From Strigamia acuminata (taxonomy: Eukaryota > Arthropoda > Chilopoda > Geophilomorpha > Linotaeniidae), in NCBI GenBank assembly GCA_949358305.1, contig OX442316.1, forward strand, positions 15,750,001 through 15,810,000: a DNA stretch of 60,000 nucleotides. The letters are read 5' to 3'. The position numbers were made by a program, and so were the translations under genes. Every line of letters starts with the position of its first letter. Position 1 is the first letter of the stretch. The notes beneath the pieces were generated by a model. The model worked only from the letters and a program-made list of their open reading frames with translations, ran no database searches and was not told where the DNA came from. Of the stretch, positions 57,201 to 60,000 are shown piece by piece.

Positions 57201-58363
57201 TGAAGAAATTCCACAGAAGCGCATTTCCGAGCAATTTACCAGCTATATTGAACCAAAACATGAATTTGCATACATTTCATTCATCATTCTTTCGGATCAG
57301 AGGCCGATTAAGTCATTGTAGCAAAAATTAAAGCCGTATAATTATTGTTTGGCCTAAAATTGAATTTTTTGGCCTAAAATTGAATTTTTTGGCCTAAATT
57401 TGAGTTTTTTGGCCTAAAATTGAATTTTTTGGCCTAAAATTGAATTTTTTGGCCTAAAATTGAATTTTTTGGCCTAAAATTGAATTTTTTAGCCTAAAAT
57501 TGAATTTTTTGGCCTAAAATTGAATTTTTTGGCCTAAAATTGAATTTTTTGGCCTAAAATTGAATTTTTTGGCCTAAAATTGAATTTTTTGGCCTAAAAT
57601 TGAATTTTTTGGCCTAAAATTGAATTTTTTGGCCTAAAATTGAATTTTTTGGCCTAAAATTAGATTTTGTTTACCTGAAATTGAAATTTGTAGCTTGAAA
57701 TTGGATTTTTTGTGCTTAAAACTGTATTTTTTTTACATAAAAGTGCATTTTTTTTACCTTAAAATGTATATTTTTTTACCTAAAAGTGTATATTTTTAGC
57801 TTAAATGTATATTTTTTGGCCTAAAACTATTATTTGGGCTAAAAATATACTTTTTGAAGGGCTCCAGACGTTTGTCTTTTTTGTCTAGGCCATAATCCGC
57901 CCCTGTATCGGATGGACAGTATTTTTGATTATTTATTTGAAAAACTAATTCCAAGCAGCGCCTTTAACGCTCCAGCAAGATCCACTAAAATTACAGAGCA
58001 CAAAAAGCACGCAACTTAAAGAGGTCGTCGAATCCACGCATGGCTGCATATTCCACGTTTTAAAAACCCAAATTCAAATAAAAAAAAACACAATAAATTA
58101 ATAAGTAAATAAAAAAAATACATAAAAGTTGTAATTACATCGTTGCAGGGAAGCGACCCTGTTGAATTTCAAAGGGGGAGAATTTCCCAAAGAATAAATC
58201 AATTTACCGGTAATAAAAAAATGGAGATTTGACATTTTCCATGACGAAGTGAAACGACGAGTGAATAGGTGACATTAGTCCGCATTAGACTTACCTGCTG
58301 AATGGTCGGTGGCGGCGGTTTGACGTCTTGTAAAATATAGGATTTTTCGTTCGCGTCGGTCAT
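54261..58363 (-). CDS. Sodium-coupled neutral amino acid transporter, SLC38A11-like
   Basis: Member of the amino acid/auxin permease family (APC fold, about 11 membrane segments), expected to carry neutral amino acids. Fourteen coding exons: 58295-58363, 57014-57067, 56860-56962, 56698-56772, 56235-56293, 56088-56163, 55951-56016, 55770-55876, 55585-55664, 55447-55517, 55212-55373, 54878-54990, 54679-54819 and 54261-54533; all phases agree, 1449 nt, 482 aa. A polar N-terminus of ~57 residues precedes TM1 with the family signature SFNYINSIIGSGVI (about residues 62-75) and MPYALSVSGFWLG. The later ISYNVIISD and the membrane segments GILCAVPLAYILPGLIYL and FGIVVAGCGLVMTII fit the family. The donor of exon 11 (GTCGGT) is weak. 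Intron 2 is enlarged by a 20-bp minisatellite. The gene is divergent from gamma-tubulin. Confidence 0.9.
55704..55744. repeat. 41-bp hairpin element (copy 3 of 3)
   Basis: CCAGTACAATTGTG faces CACAACTGTACTGG (one mismatch) in an intron of the SLC38-like gene. Same family as 17725-17768 and 21457-21522. Confidence 0.65.
57345..57830. repeat. Intronic 20-bp minisatellite (SLC38-like intron 2)
   Basis: About sixteen nearly perfect copies of ggcctaaaattgaatttttt, decaying on the right into loose cttaaaatgtatatttttt variants. Confidence 0.92.
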
Positions 58364-58698
58364 CTTTTAATTCAAATAAATTAAGTTTACCCTGGAATTA
58401 TTCAATTGTTATTTACCTTGCCATTCAATATAAGCTGTCACGATATTTACCTCGTATATTTTTGGCTGGATCGGTGCCACGAGAGGTGTATATGATGCGT
58501 TTTACAGTTTTACATCGCCGTCCAACCCCATTAATGGAGCGAGTCGTGTTGGACCGGTCCGTGTCGTCATTTGCAGTCCCCGCCACCTGTGTGCAGATCG
58601 TAAAGTTAACGAGTGATCGTGAGTAAAATTTTGTATTTGGTCCATCGACTGCGTTGTTGGGACGAAAATATTGATTTTTCGTGACATTCAGCTGAGGA
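58364..58698. promoter_or_regulatory. Bidirectional promoter region between SLC38-like gene and gamma-tubulin
   Basis: Only 335 bp separate the two start codons, which face away from each other. The segment is richer in CpG than its surroundings (for example 58500-58580) and shows no TATA box at a convincing distance, as is usual for housekeeping promoters. Transcription starts are not resolved. Confidence 0.6.

Positions 58699-60000
<1,302 letters not shown>

Overview
The window is eukaryotic nuclear DNA, almost certainly from an insect. Evidence: AT-rich sequence, multi-exon genes with GT-AG introns that are often only 50-80 bp, many small TA-, TTAA- or 8-bp-flanked DNA transposon relics, and insect-type proteins such as a CBM14-tailed GH18 chitinase and a Malvolio-like NRAMP. 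Compact introns and abundant minisatellites would suit a beetle, but the order is inference. I found no tRNA, rRNA or CRISPR.

Layout. 1-3.1 kb: 3' end of an LTR retrotransposon (terminal ORF, purine tract, LTR). 3.1-4.3 kb: nested TA-target elements. 5.4-7.6 kb: two minisatellites. 9.1 kb (-): first coding exon, a signal peptide, of a gene whose remainder lies leftwards and was not found. 9.9-12 kb: half a palindromic element running into a 1.7-kb minisatellite with 576-bp higher-order structure. 12.3-13.2 kb: hAT-like MITE and an inverted repeat. 13.9-17.2 kb (-): chitinase, 7 coding exons, 468 aa. 17.6-22.2 kb (-): NRAMP/SLC11 metal transporter, 16 coding exons, 559 aa. 23.5-25.1 kb (+): Ral GTPase, 4 coding exons, 199 aa. 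26.3-31.1 kb (-): WDR24 of GATOR2, 13 coding exons, 812 aa. 32.1-32.5 kb (-): possible small membrane-protein exon. 32.6-37.0 kb (+): CREB-type bZIP factor, 7 coding exons, 358 aa. 37.8-51.8 kb: repeat-dominated region with telomere-like repeats, a 357-bp satellite with an ORF in each unit, a 21-bp array, segmental duplications and several MITEs. 54.3-58.4 kb (-): SLC38A11-like amino-acid transporter, 14 coding exons, 482 aa. 58.7-60 kb (+): first 8 exons of gamma-tubulin, cut by the window edge.

The genes are unrelated housekeeping or physiological genes and form no functional cluster. Ral and WDR24 converge. NRAMP/Ral and SLC38/gamma-tubulin are divergent pairs. All seven multi-exon genes except gamma-tubulin (incomplete here) carry at least one intron expanded by a private short tandem repeat.

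Most notable observations: a 27-bp in-frame duplication across a CREB splice donor inside the bZIP basic region; a possible second truncated CREB isoform; transposons dated by empty sites inside the same window; and a satellite whose unit length equals one ORF. Exon borders come from reading frame and splice consensus only, without transcripts.
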